Below, piece after piece: positions 1 through 10,849 of a stretch of DNA of 64,000 nt (within the stretch, counting starts at the first letter, position 1; every line of letters starts with the position of its first letter). The DNA is from Candidula unifasciata (taxonomy: Eukaryota; Mollusca; Gastropoda; Stylommatophora; Geomitridae): the NCBI GenBank assembly GCA_905116865.2, contig CAJHNH020002447.1:940698-1004697 (forward strand), written 5' to 3'. A program made the position numbers and the translations under genes. Below the pieces are notes generated by a model, which saw only the letters and a program-made list of their open reading frames with translations, made no database searches and was not told the origin of the DNA.

Positions 1-460
1 CCTTTAAGAGAGGGAGGACATGATATTGACTGGTCAGGTTTTGGTCTGTTTTCAGGTATGTGCCTCAAGGGTCTTTCTGATACTGCCTCCTCTACTATGT
101 CTAACGGCTCAACCATGGCCCTGGCAAGAGGAAGAATGCAAGCAAAACTTTCTTTCACAAAATTCTCTGAAGCTTACATTCAAAAAGCTCTCTTTTAGCT
201 GTCTATCTGAAGCTCTCTTTCAGTTGTCTTTCGGAAGCTCTCTTTCCCAAAGCTGTGTCTGATAAACTCTCTCACAAAGCTCTGTTTCACAAAACTCTCT
301 TTCACAAAACTCTCTTTCACAAAGCTTTCTCTCTCTCTCTCTCACTAAGCTATATGCTTTCTTTAACAAAGCTCTCTTTCCCAAAGCTCCGTTCTTCTTC
401 TTCTTCCTCTTCGTCTTCTTCTTCTTCTTCTTCTTCTGCCTTTTATCCCCCAAATGAGAC
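1..460. repeat. degenerate CTCTTTCACAAA-type repeat and TTC microsatellite
   Basis: The stretch is built from loosely repeated units of the type CTCTTTCACAAAACT or AAAGCTCTCTTTC, followed by a (TTC)n run at about 394-436. Open frames here are low-complexity Ser/Phe/Leu or Lys/Glu products of the repeat, and I see no gene. The same motif returns at 760-1000 as a cleaner tandem array, so the two blocks probably come from one expanded sequence. Confidence 0.7.
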
Positions 461-769
461 CTATTTAACACCAGCATCTTTTCTTTACCTCTTGGTCCAC
501 TGGAACTTGTTTAGTTATTACTTAAAGCCCCACATTAGTGATTATATCAAACCATTTAATTCCTCTCTTCTGTGGAGGCACCAGTTAATGAATGCTTGTA
601 GTTTATTATAAATGCCTTAGTTGTTCTCTATTTTTTCTCTCCATACACCAGTACTGATTTGACAATAGAATTAAAGATTTTAAGTTAAATATAAGTTTTA
701 ATTTCTTTTGACCTCCATACTTTTAAAGTTCTTTCACAAATCTTTAATACATAAAGCTTCCTTTCAGCT

Positions 770-1005
770 CTTTTCACAAAGCTCTCTTTCACAAAACTCT
801 AACAAAGCCCCCTTTACAAAACTCTCACAAAGCCCTCTTTACAAAACTCTCACAAAGCCCTCTTTACAAAACTCTCACAAAGCCCTCTTTACAAAACTCT
901 CACAAAGCCCTCTTTACAAAACTCTCACAAAGCCCCCTTTACAAAACTCTCTCTCACAAAGCTATAATTCCTAAAGCTCTAATTCACAAAGTTCTAACTC
1001 ACAAA
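770..1005. repeat. 25-bp minisatellite
   Basis: About seven head-to-tail copies of a roughly 25-bp unit (ACAAAACTCTCACAAAGCCC plus TCTTT) are visible between about 798 and 965, with degraded copies at both edges. No gene content. It lies directly before the 45-bp array that starts near 1030. Confidence 0.85.
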
Positions 1006-1025
1006 GCAAGAAAAATTGGGGAGTA

Positions 1026-2290
1026 GGATATGAGAGATGTGATCACCAGCAAGAGAATAACCCGCGAGCAGGACATGAGAATGATGGTTGTCTGCAAGAG
1101 AATTACTGGGGGGTATGACACAAGAGATGTGGTTGTCTGCAAGAGAATTACTGGGGGGTATGACATAAGAGATGTGGTTGTCTGCAAGAGAATTACTGGG
1201 GGGTATGACATAAGAGATGTGGTTGTCTGCAAGAGAATTACTGGGGGGTATGACATAAGAGATGTGGTTGTCTGCAAGAGAATCACTGGGGAGTAGGATA
1301 TGAGAGTGATGGTTGTCTGCAAGAGAATCACTGGGGAGTAGGATATGAGAATGATGGTTGTCTGCAAGAGAATCACTGGGGAGTAGGATATGAGAGTGAT
1401 GGTTGTCTGCAAGAGAATCACTGGGGAGTAGGATATGAGAATGATGGTTGTCTGCAAGAGAATCACTAGGGAGTAGGACATGAGAGTGATGGTTGTCTGC
1501 AAGAGAATCACTGGGGAGTAGGATATGAGAGTTATGGTTGTCTGCAAGAGAATCACTGGGGAGTAGGATATGAGAGTTATGGTTGTCTGCAAGAGAATCA
1601 CTGGGGAGTAGGATATGAGAGTGATGGTTGTCTGCAAGAGAATCACTAGGGAGTAGGATATGAGAGTGATGGTTGTCTGCAAGAGAATTACTGGGGGGTA
1701 TGACATAAGAGATGTGGTTGTCTGCAAGAGAATCACTGGGGAGTAGGATATGAGAATGATGGTTGTCTGCAAGAGAATCACTGGGGAGTAGGATATGAGA
1801 GTGATGGTTGTCTGCAAGAGAATTACTGGGGGGTATGACATAAGAGATGTGGTTGTCTGCAAGAGAATTACTGGGGGGTATGACATAAGAGATGTGGTTG
1901 TCTGCAAGAGAATCACTGGGGGGTATGACATAAGAGATGTGGTTGTCTGCAAGAGAATCACTGGGGAGTAGGATATGAGAATGATGGTTGTCTGCAAGAG
2001 AATTACTGGGGGGTATGACATAAGAGATGTGGTTGTCTGCAAGAGAATCACTGGGGAGTAGGATATGAGATTGATGGTTGTCTGCAAGAGAATCACTGGG
2101 GAGTAGGATATGAGAGTGATGTTTGTCTGCAAGAGAATCACTGGGGGGTATGACATAACAGATGTGGTTGTCTGCAAGAGAATCACTGGGGAGTAGGACA
2201 TAAGAGATGTGATTGTCTGCAAGAGAATCAACAGAGAGTAGGATAATTGTGGTTTTCAGCAAGAGAATCAGTGGGGAATGGGATATGAGA
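1026..2290. repeat. 45-bp minisatellite, about 27 copies
   Basis: A 45-bp unit (core GGTTGTCTGCAAGAGAATCA, then CTGGGGAGTAGGATATGAGA or the variant CTGGGGGGTATGACATAAGA) repeats about 27 times. At least two unit variants are interspersed, which suggests conversion or higher-order turnover. Because 45 is divisible by three and the unit lacks stops in some frames, open frames of 461 and 410 codons appear on the minus strand (15-residue period). I read these as by-products and see no evidence of a gene. Degraded copies continue to about 2450. Confidence 0.9.
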
Positions 2291-2726
2291 GATGTGGTTA
2301 TGAGAAAAAGAATCAACATCAGAAGGACATCAGAGATGTTGTTAGCAAAAGAATCAACTGTCAGTATGACATAAGACATGTGGTTGTCAGCAAAATAACC
2401 AACTGGAATAAGACAAATATGGCTGTCAGCAAGAGGATCAGTGGTGAGCTTTCAGGCCTGAGAAATGGGAGAGAAAGTACTCACTGATTGTGATGGGAGA
2501 GACCCAGATCAGCCTGTGCTGCAGCATCTGTCAGCATGTTGCAACAAGCAGATTCTGTCTGTTCAAGAGTCAAATAATTTCCTTAAAATAATACAGCATA
2601 ATACCTATGTTTGGTTGACATTATTTTTTAAATTACCATAAATAAACATTATTATAAAAATAAAAAAGATATATTAGTGAGTTTGCTAGTGCTGTGCCAT
2701 AGGCTTCTCGTTCCCTGTATTCAATC

Positions 2727-2925
2727 AATTGAGTTGAGTTGAGTCAAGAATTGACAACACATTATTCGGGGCATTCCTATGCATGCTCCGTCCTCATCTT
2801 CAGCAGCCAGCGCAGTTCCAATAATAATGGTACCTGTCACAATCTGGTTAAATATCCGTCTTGCCTTTCCTCTGAGTGTAGTGAGCCGGCCAGACCCTCT
2901 GGTTACACCAGGTGCCATCTCCGCT
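2727..2925 (-). repeat. dispersed repeat family D, copy 1
   Basis: This roughly 200-bp segment is closely similar to 29555-29750. Both start near GTCAAGAATTGACA and run through GCATGCTCCGTCCTCATCTT, then CAGTCACAATCTGGTTAAAT-like sequence, and end near AGACCCTCTGGTTACACC. The flanks differ, so it is a dispersed element. Read on the minus strand it gives a short conserved open stretch (GVTRGSG.LTTLRGKARR), but nothing shows it is translated. The class is not recognised; a SINE or part of a larger element is possible. Confidence 0.75.
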
Positions 2926-3189
2926 GTGTAGGTTGGCTGCAGCAGATTTCCAACACTTTTTATTTCTTGTCTTCTAGCCTTCTCACTTCCCTCCCTAAAT
3001 TCGTTATATCAGTTATATAATTTTACCAGAGTTTCTAGGCTGCCAGAAAAGTTACATATAGTCTATCAACAACTTAACTGGAATGAACAAACTGCAATTC
3101 TCAGACTCCACTGGAGAAATAACAGACTGAAATACCACTTGTCCAATAAACTAATGATAGGAGACACTGGTGAATTCAGCTGTAGGTAA

Positions 3190-3430
3190 AGAAAAGGACC
3201 TTTTCCCCATGCCTTCAGGTGTATTGGGCATATAGTGCTAGAACTATATTTTATAGATCAATCAGCACTCGGTGGGTGATGTCAACATTTTGCCAGCTGT
3301 CTTTACTTCTCAGGACTGTACCCGGTACACATTTTAAGCTGGACTGACCTGGGAGCCAAGGTCATTTTTGAAAAAAGTCTGGCTCCAGGAGGACCCGAAT
3401 GCATGACCTTTATTTGCTACAAGAAGAGAA
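3190..3430 (-). mobile_element. tRNA-derived SINE family A, reverse copy
   Basis: Read on the minus strand this matches the SINE copies at 31547 and 63692: the segment with GACTTTTTTCAAAAATGACC, then TTGGCTCCCAGGTC, the GGGTACCGGGT-like block, and the tail with CACCCACCGAGTGC and the AGGCGTGG-like end. The tRNA-like head lies at the right edge and is degraded. It sits upstream of the minisatellite at 3539. Confidence 0.75.
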
Positions 3431-3672
3431 AACTAAATAAACAATGTGAGATTTTTACTATAGGAAGAGAAAAAAAAAAAACGTTTAAGGTGTGTTTATT
3501 ACAAGAAGAAGTGTTTACAACAGGAAGAGATGAATAACTGGTGAGTGTTTACTACAAGGACAGGAGTACAACTGGTGAGTGTTTACTACAAGGACAGGAG
3601 TACAACTGGTGAGTGTTTACTACAAGGACAGGAGTAGGGCCTACAACTGGTGAGTGTTTACTACAAGGAGAT
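3430..3672. repeat. 34-bp minisatellite (GTGAGTGTTTACTACAAGGA)
   Basis: Four near-identical 34-bp units, GTGAGTGTTTACTACAAGGA plus CAGGAGTACAACTG, lie at 3541-3672. Diverged copies run back to about 3430. A related but more degraded array is at 7195-7560, so the two blocks either share an ancestor or belong to one dispersed element. Confidence 0.8.
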
Positions 3673-3848
3673 CCCATGTGGGTTCCAGGGCCCCATTGTT
3701 GAGAAAACAATAGACCCACTGCCTCCCCAATAAGCATGTCGTAAAAGTCAACTAACTAGGGGCTTCCATTGAAGTTGGAGTACATCTGCCTGAGAGGCAA
3801 GGAACCAACAATCTGCATACAAATAAGTCAGATCTGTGAAACAATAAA
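3672..3848 (+). repeat. dispersed SINE-like family C, 5' part
   Basis: This matches the first 170 bp of the full copies at 40549 and 44046: GTGGGTTCCAGGGCCCCATT, then the block with TACATCTGCCTGAGAGGCAA, GGAACCAACAATCTGCATAC and GATCTGTGAAAC. The match stops where the LINE open frame begins at 3849, so the LINE probably inserted here or the repeat was truncated. Confidence 0.75.
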
Positions 3849-4905
3849 ATGACCAAGAAAAGTGCAAGAGCTGACAAGAGAAGATTTATGGAAAATCTTG
3901 CAGAAACAGCAGAAAATGCTGCTAAAGCACATGATCTACAAACCCTACACAAAATTACCCAGCAAATTTGCGGAAACAGAAACAATTATCACAGCATACC
4001 CATCAGAGATAAGCAAGGCAGACTGCTCACCACAGAACAAAAACAAGACATGCAGTGGACTAAACACTTCTCCGACCTCTTGAACAGACCTGATCCTGAA
4101 AATCCCCCAGATATTCAACCAGCCTCTCAGGACATTGACATTATTACTGAACCACCAAGCAAACAAGAAATCCTTAAAGCTATCCACACTTTAAAGAACA
4201 ACAAAGAACCAGGCAAAGACGAACTGCCAGCAGAACTTCTCAAAGTAGATCCCAACACAACTGCTAGCATTCTAGAACCATTGTTCAAGGATATTTGGGA
4301 AAAAAGAAGTGTTGCCTGATGACTGGACTGAAGGAACAATAGTCAAAATCCCCCAAAAAGGAGACTTAACAGACTGCAATAATTGGAGGGGAATTACTCT
4401 ACTCTCAGTACCAAGCAAAATATTTTGTAAAATCATCATAATGCGGCTTGAAAAAGGAGTAGATAAATGCCTACGAGTGGAACAAGCAGGATTCAGAAAG
4501 GGCAGAGGAACAACTGAGCACATCTTCGTCATACGTAACATTTTAGAACAATGCAACGAATGGCAGAGAAGTATATATATTAATTTTGTGGACTTAAAGA
4601 AAGCTTTTGACAGCGTCCATAGAGACGGTCTGTGGAAAATTTTACGACATTATGGAATTCCAGAAAAAATAGTCAACATAATTGCTCTCTTCTATAAAGA
4701 CTTTTCCTGCAGTATAAAAAATTACAATACATCTTTCCCAGTAAAGACGGGTGTAAGACAGGGATGTGTTATGTCATCTCTCCTCTTCAACCTTGTGATT
4801 GATTGGATACTAAAGAACACAGTAGACAGGACATTAAGAGGCATACGATGGACTCCATTCACCATGCTTGAGGATCTTGATGTTGCAGATGATGTCACAT
4901 ATCAC
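3849..4905 (+). pseudogene. non-LTR retrotransposon reverse transcriptase remnant (RTE-like)
   Basis: Two overlapping open frames (3849-4319 and 4309-5100) give one reverse transcriptase separated by a frameshift near 4310. Recognisable parts are the region before the fingers (NNKEPGKDELPAELLK), the WRGITLLSVPSKI block, motif A (FVDLKKAFDS, near 4585), motif B (TGVRQGCVMSSLLFNLVIDW) and motif C as VADD near 4882 in place of the usual F/YADD. Similarity breaks off just after motif C at about 4905, and the open frame then runs into unrelated sequence. Endonuclease and C-terminus are missing. The element is dead: frameshifted and truncated at both ends. Confidence 0.85.
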
Positions 4906-7080
4906 TCCTGTCGCGTGCCTAATGTAAGGATTTCTCCTTCAGAACCAGCAGCACTCAGAGATAATTTGTTGAGTCCGTTTTGGCTCGTATTGGTCAGGGA
5001 TTCCCCGCGGCCAATATACGATCAACTTCTCTCTGGAGTAGGGCAACTCAAGTATTGGCACTACAAAATATGTCAATATATATATATAAAATATTTCTAG
5101 GCACACTTGGCTGGACCCCCACTACTTACTAAAGAAAGCCCCCAGGTTATGATAGTTCATTATCATAACCATGTTAACACATATAATGAAGATACATACA
5201 CATACAACTGCTAAACACTTAAGAAGGTGACATAGAGAAACCTAAGTCAGCCATGAAAATGAATGCATGTATTTAGTATAATATCTGTACAAAAACAATT
5301 GAAGTGAATTCCAGCTATCAGTGAAAGAAATTTACAGCACTAATGTCTAGATCCTAAGGAAACTAGGCAGACAGCCGGGTCCTGGAGGTGACATCTTCTC
5401 ATCATTGGACACAGGAGCTGTGAGGAACCAACATCAGTGAAGCATTAGACTTATCTTCTCTTTTCTCTGTCTATGATGCCTCCCTCAGCTCCGGATGATT
5501 TGACTGTCTTTAGACTGGAATACATGCTCCACTGGATCAATAGCAAGCATACTAATTCACTATACCAGCAAACTTGTATCGTTATCTAGCAAGTCTCTAT
5601 TACCAGTTCAAGGACACACATGTCTTTGAGCCACATTAAGCTCTGGCACTGGTAGCTGTTTGAGGCACAATCTCCCCCATTTTTGGAGATGGTCAGGAAA
5701 CTTCACAGGTGTTAAGTAAACAAGTTGGTTATGGTGGGTAGGAGTGGTTGGATGTTGGTGGAGACTGTGAATCTTCTGCAGCTCTTCAGAAAATAAAACT
5801 GTCAAGAAATAACTCAGCATTCATCATCAATAGGGTAACATATCATTGGTCATCCACCTCCCATCTGCTGGCTCTCTTGTTTCATCCTCAGATTGCCTCT
5901 CCAGACCAAAAAAGACATAAGTCTCCTATATTTATCTGTCTGTTTAGTGCAATAGAAGGCAAGTCAGATATGCAGTGGAGATATAGATGAAGTGGTCTAA
6001 CACATAATCATCTCCCCCTATCCCCCTCACTCTGCAACACAAACACCATATTTACTGTCAGTAACCTGCATTCACTAGTTTTCTCAACCGCTCCCAGCAC
6101 TTGATCTGGGTCAAGCACACACATACTTTGATTGCCCTGACCCAATTCTGTCCCCATCTCGTATGTACAGATTCTGTAAGTAGTTTAAATTACAAGGTGT
6201 AGGGCATTTAAATGTTTATCAGTATGGGTCGGGTTTATTGAGGGCATAAGCTATTTAGTATGTACAGTGGAAATCTCGTTCGAAACTCTAGCGATCAGAA
6301 TGGTAGAAACTCAGTGAGATCACACAGCGATATGGATTTCTCTACAGCAGTGATACTTTACAGGACAACAATTCTGTACTCGTAAATTAATTACCTGCAC
6401 AAAAAACTGCCCTATCCCGATTGCTTGAAAATTTAAAGTATACACAGATAACACATCTGGAGGCTTGAGAAGCTGGCAAGGAGATGGCGTCAGATAAACA
6501 TTTCCAGGTTGTTGGTACCAAAAGAAGTTCCTTGTATATACGGGGGCAAGAGTAAATCGGTTTCCAAGAAAACCTCAATTAACTCCAATATATCCCCAAG
6601 AGATATACTATTTAAAAGTGGAGGTTTAGGAGTAACCGCAGACATAATAATGTTGGCCTATATATATAGATAAGATGGGACTATATATTTCTGAGTTTGA
6701 ATTTTGGGCAGATTACAGTTTGACAGGTTATCAGCCTTACCCAACCGATGTGTAATGAATCATTGCACGACAGATGAGATGAACATATACAAGAGAGAAA
6801 GTACACAGACTAACTGACAGCAGAAAAGTTGGATGAGAATAAATACAAAGAAAACTAAGATCATGACAAACAGTCCAAACCAACAACCAGTGAAGCTTGG
6901 CAGTGTGTGTCCCTACTAGGAAGGGACAGAAGAAGACATACAGTCACGTCTGAAAACAAGCTAACGAGAACTGGTGATGATGATGATGTGATAACGCAAA
7001 AAACAGATCACATTGCACATGAGGAGACAGAAACTATGGAACCAGAGACCTGAGTTGCGGGCATCAACACAGGAAAGCAG
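4906..7080. other. intergenic sequence without recognisable gene
   Basis: I see no exon, RNA gene or transposon domain. Short open frames (60-80 codons) show no recognisable family and no consistent splice context. A GATGATGATGATG run at about 6975 resembles the tails of the LINE 3' ends elsewhere in the window, but no LINE coding sequence precedes it. Confidence 0.5.
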
Positions 7081-7172
7081 GTTCTGGAATCAGACTAAAG
7101 TCCAGAGGTGGACAAAGACTCAGAATTTTCTGTTGGAATTTACAGGTGGTTAACGTGAAGAAGAAGAAGACT
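7080..7172 (+). repeat. dispersed SINE-like family C, 3' part
   Basis: GTTCTGGAATCAGACTAAAG, AGTCCAGAGGTGGAC and TTTACAGGTGGTTAACGTGA followed by (GAA)n match the 3' ends at 40740-40830 and 44200-44285. Only the last roughly 90 bp is present. Confidence 0.7.
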
Positions 7173-7194
7173 ACAGACGAGAAGCACACCTAGT

Positions 7195-7575
7195 GCAGTG
7201 TTTACTATAAAAAGAGAAGAATAACTGATGAGGTTTTTACGACAAAAGAAGAATAACTGGTGAGGTGTTTAGTACAAAAAGATAAAAATAACTGGTGAGG
7301 TGTTTACTACAAAAAGAGAAAAATAACTGGTGAGGTATTTACTACAAGTACAAGAAGAAAAGAACTAATTGGTGAGGTGTTTACTAAAAGAAGAACAACT
7401 TGTGAAGTGTTGACTACAAGAGGAAAAGATCAAACTTGTGAGGTGTTTATAACCAGAAGTAAAGAACCAAATCGTGAGATGTTTACTGAAAGAAGAGAAG
7501 AGCCAACTGCTGGGTTGTTTGCTACAAAAATAAAGGAACCAACTTGTGAGGTGTTTGCTGCAGCCAGTGCCATCC
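7195..7575. repeat. degenerate minisatellite (GGTGAGGTGTTTACTACAAA)
   Basis: About ten diverged units of 33-38 bp, each containing a GGTGAGGTGTTTACTACAAA-like core followed by a GAAGAA-rich spacer. The frame at 7377-7613 is a by-product of these units. The array lies just upstream of the large LINE. Confidence 0.7.
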
Positions 7576-8072
7576 TACGTCTAGCCTCACAAACTCTGTC
7601 CATGTGCATCTGACGACGTCTGGCCTCTAGGTGCATAGTCATGGCTCTGCGGTTTCAGACTTTGTGTTCATAAAAGGTAAAAACAGACCACCAGAAGCAC
7701 AGAGACTACCAGGACATGCCCGCCGTCAGAAACCAGAAAAGCCGACTTCTGAGATTCTCAAGTCGCCATTTGTGTCTCAATTGTCATGGCTACCACAGGC
7801 AGTACAACATCAAACCGTCCCCGTCTAGAGCGGGAAAGTCCACAATCCCACCTGTTTGGTGGGGAGTAACACAACTGTTCTAAATGCAGCCAAGGGTAAC
7901 ATACCACGAGGCAGCAGGAAAAACTTTAAACCTTACTGGTCGCCTGAACTGGACACTCTGCATTCAAAACTTAGTACCAGGAGGATAAATATGGAGAAGG
8001 ATCCTGATAGATAAAAATGTAATACTTCATAACAGAGCAAAAGCAGCTTTCATCAAAGAGAGAAAAAATCAG

Positions 8073-9245
8073 ATGATGGAAAGCTGGCACAAAAAGACGG
8101 CGTCATTTAACCTCGAGAAGGACACTTCACGTCTGTGGAATCTCACGAAAAGCCTGAATGGAGACAAGACAGAAAAAGCCAGAGTTGTATTCCTAACAGA
8201 CGATGGAGCTGTTACTGGCAAGGTAGCAGCAGATGTGCTAGCTGAAACACACCAGAAGGAAACTGAGGTTCATATTCCCATGCAAAGAAAAAAAGACGTA
8301 CGAAACCAAATCAAGACTCTTCTAGCAGACCCTAGCACAAAAACAACCGAGGCCTGCATGTCAGAAAAGTTTACCATGCAAGATCTGGAAGCTGGAATTG
8401 GAGAGTTGAAAATGAAGAAAGCCCCAGGGGCTGACGGCATTACAAACGAATTTCTCTCTCATCTTGGACCTGCTGCCAAGAAGTTTCTTCTCTGTATTTA
8501 CAACCAGAGCTGGCAAAAAGGGGTGGTACCGTCAGCCTGGAAGGAAGCTCTCATCCAGCCTATCCTTAAAAAAGGTGGAGACAGGAGAGACCCAAAAAGC
8601 TACAGACCCATCAGCCTTCTTAGTTGTGTAGGAAAACTGATGGAGAAATTAGTAAATAAAAGACTAATGCGGTTCTTGGAGACAAACTCTGTAATCACCA
8701 CCACACAGACAGGATACAGACAGCACAGAAACACAGACGACCAGTTGACATATCTGGCACAGGAAATAGAGAATGCCTTCCATGAAAAAAAGAAGGTTCT
8801 TGCTGTCTTCTTTGACCTCTCTCGTGCTTTCGATACAGTTTGGAAAGAAGGCCTACATCTAAAACTGCTACAGGCAGGAGTTGTGCACAACATGTACAAG
8901 TGGATCAAAGACTTTCTTTTCCAATGCAGAGCCAGATTCAGAATTGATGGACACATCGGCAAATTGGCAAAACTAAGAGAAGGAGTTCCCCAGGGCAGTG
9001 CGATAGCACCAACTCTGTTCCTGGTTTACATAAATGATATCACAGCAACCTGCCACCAGCACGTTTATAATACCCTACATGCTGATGGCTTTGCAGCTTG
9101 GACAGCCTCCGAATACACTACCACAGCCTCATATCTGTTACAGAAAACTGTGGAAAATGTAGAAGCCTGGACCGAAAAGTTGGGGCTAAAGCTAAATAAT
9201 TCAAAAAGCACAGCATCACTATTATCTCTCTCCCCCAAAAAATAA
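8073..9245 (+). pseudogene. reverse transcriptase domain with HADG in place of YADD
   Basis: A 390-codon open frame carries the landmarks of a LINE reverse transcriptase: KAPGADGITNEFL, SYRPISLLSCVGKLMEKLVN, motif A (FFDLSRAFDTVW), motif B (REGVPQGSAIAPTLFLVYIN) and motif C. Motif C reads HADG (9078-9089), so the second catalytic aspartate is replaced by glycine and the usual aromatic residue by histidine; the enzyme should be inactive. The frame then runs out at 9245 and resumes in a shifted frame after a gap. Confidence 0.85.
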
Positions 9246-9385
9246 TAAATATAACAATTTGGATAAAAAACCAGCTCATTCCACAGACTGACACTCCTAT
9301 CTTTCTTGGCGTTACACTTGATTCGCGACTAACTTGGAAGTCACACGTAGAAGCATTACATGGGAAAGCATTCAAGAAGCTTGCA

Positions 9386-9964
9386 GTGATGAAAAAATTA
9401 GCGAGTACCACATGGGGCGCCAACTCCAGAATCCTAAAACAAGTATATACTGGAGCAGTCAGGCCAATCATGGAATATGCCTTCACTGCATGGGCTGCAG
9501 CAGCCAAGACAACAATGGGAAAACTGGACAAGGTTCAGAATATGGGATTAAGGATTGTTCTCAGAGCCATGAAAACCACCCCCATCAGAGCGATAGAGAG
9601 GATAGCAGATACTGAACCACTCGAACTCAGAAGACAATACAAAACTCTTTTACAGTATGATAAATTAAAACGACTTGAAAGTCATCCACTGCATTTTAAA
9701 TTTCAAGAGAGAACAAAAAACAGACTGAAGCGTCAGAGCCCCAACCATCTTGCTAGAGAACTGTACAGACAGCACCGAGATCTGCTTGAAAGAGATGTAG
9801 CATTGTGCGAAAAACTTAGGCCAGAACCATGGACAAGCAAACCAGAGAAGGCAAATGTAGTCCTAAAGGTACCAGGGATCACTTCAAAAGATACCCAGAC
9901 GGAGACACAACAGAGAACCCTGACTCTTGCTATGCTTGATGAGAAATATCCAAACACCACTTAG
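9386..9964 (+). pseudogene. LINE polyprotein, region between RT and RNase H
   Basis: The frame contains the conserved VRPIMEYAFTAWAAAAKT and LDKVQNMGLRIVLRAMKTTP blocks that follow the thumb in RNase H-bearing LINE polyproteins. It stops at 9964, and the RNase H then starts in another frame (TQVFTDGSA), so it is a piece of the same broken polyprotein. Confidence 0.8.
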
Positions 9965-10763
9965 ACTCAGGTTTTCACCGACGGCTCTGCTATAGAAGTA
10001 GTCAGAAAGGGGTGTTTTGGAATATACATTAAACCCCCTAGCAGTAGAGCAGAAACTCTCTCTCTCTCTACCAGCAGGTGACACCTGCACTAACTTCAGA
10101 GCTGAGGCAACTGCCCTCCTTTCTGCAGTCCAACATCTCATCAATCAAGAACACAGAGGGCACAAAATTGCTATACTTAGTGACTCATTGTCTGTTCTCC
10201 AAGCACTATCAAGCAAAAAACAAGACAAACTAATTACAGATATAAGGACCAACATTGGTTTACTCTCCAAGAAAGCAGAACTGGTCTTACAGTGGATACC
10301 AGCCCACTGTGGTATTCAAGGAAATGAGAGAGCAGATGAGTTGGCAAAAGCTGGGAGTAATCTTCCACAACCTCATCCACCACACAGCTACAAGGAAACC
10401 AAAACAGCGCTAAAGCAGTCTTTCAAGCGGGAGTGGAGAAGGCAGAATGGAGATTACAGACCAGAGAGTGACAGCATAAACAAACTCAACAGGAAAGAAC
10501 AAACAACAATTTTTAGACTTCGGACTGGACACTGTGGTCTTCGAGCACACCTGTACAGGATAGGCATAAAAGAATCTGCTGCCTGTGATTGTGGAGCAGA
10601 AAGACATACCCCTGGGCACATACTACAGCATTGCCCTAACCTCTTCCAGCAAAGACTGTGGATCTGGCCCAAGGGAGCCACATTGAAAGAGAAGCTATGG
10701 GGGACCGGTGGCGACCTTAAACGCACATTCCTATTTGTGACCCAGACTGGACTCAATGTTTAG
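9960..10763 (+). pseudogene. RNase H domain and C-terminus of the LINE
   Basis: The four acidic positions of RNase H can be followed: FTDGSA (about 9974), FRAEATALL (about 10098), AILSDSLSVLQ (about 10170) and HCGIQGNERADELAK (about 10308-10350). It is followed by FRLRTGHCGLRAHL and a CDCGAERHTPGHILQHCP Cys/His segment typical of these polyproteins. A frameshift lies near 10015 between the first acidic motif and the 248-codon open frame at 10017. All catalytic acids are retained, unlike the RT motif. Confidence 0.85.
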
Positions 10764-10849
10764 CATGACTGATGTCGAACGCAGGAGAAGAAGAAGAAGA
10801 AGGTGGGGAGTTCTTTCGGTGCAGGAAACTGTCTGTGGCAGAATGTGAA

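Larger units (their letters stand above)
7860..10803 (+). mobile_element. LINE with reverse transcriptase and RNase H (I-superfamily-like), 5'-truncated
   Basis: A roughly 2.9-kb non-LTR retrotransposon remnant. From about 7890 a degraded reading frame (NAAKGNIPRGSRKNFKPYWS) leads into the reverse transcriptase at 8073-9245, a thumb/connection part at 9386-9964, and an RNase H domain with a C-terminal Cys motif at about 9960-10763. The element ends in a short (GAA)n tail at about 10787-10803. The endonuclease domain is missing. Presence of an RNase H after the reverse transcriptase is typical of the I superfamily. Frameshifts near 9245 and 9965 break the polyprotein. Confidence 0.85.

Noticed and set aside
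994..2379. 461-codon and 410-codon minus-strand open frames
   Set aside because: They follow the 45-bp unit exactly (15-residue period), two frames are open at once, and no promoter, splice or polyA context is seen.
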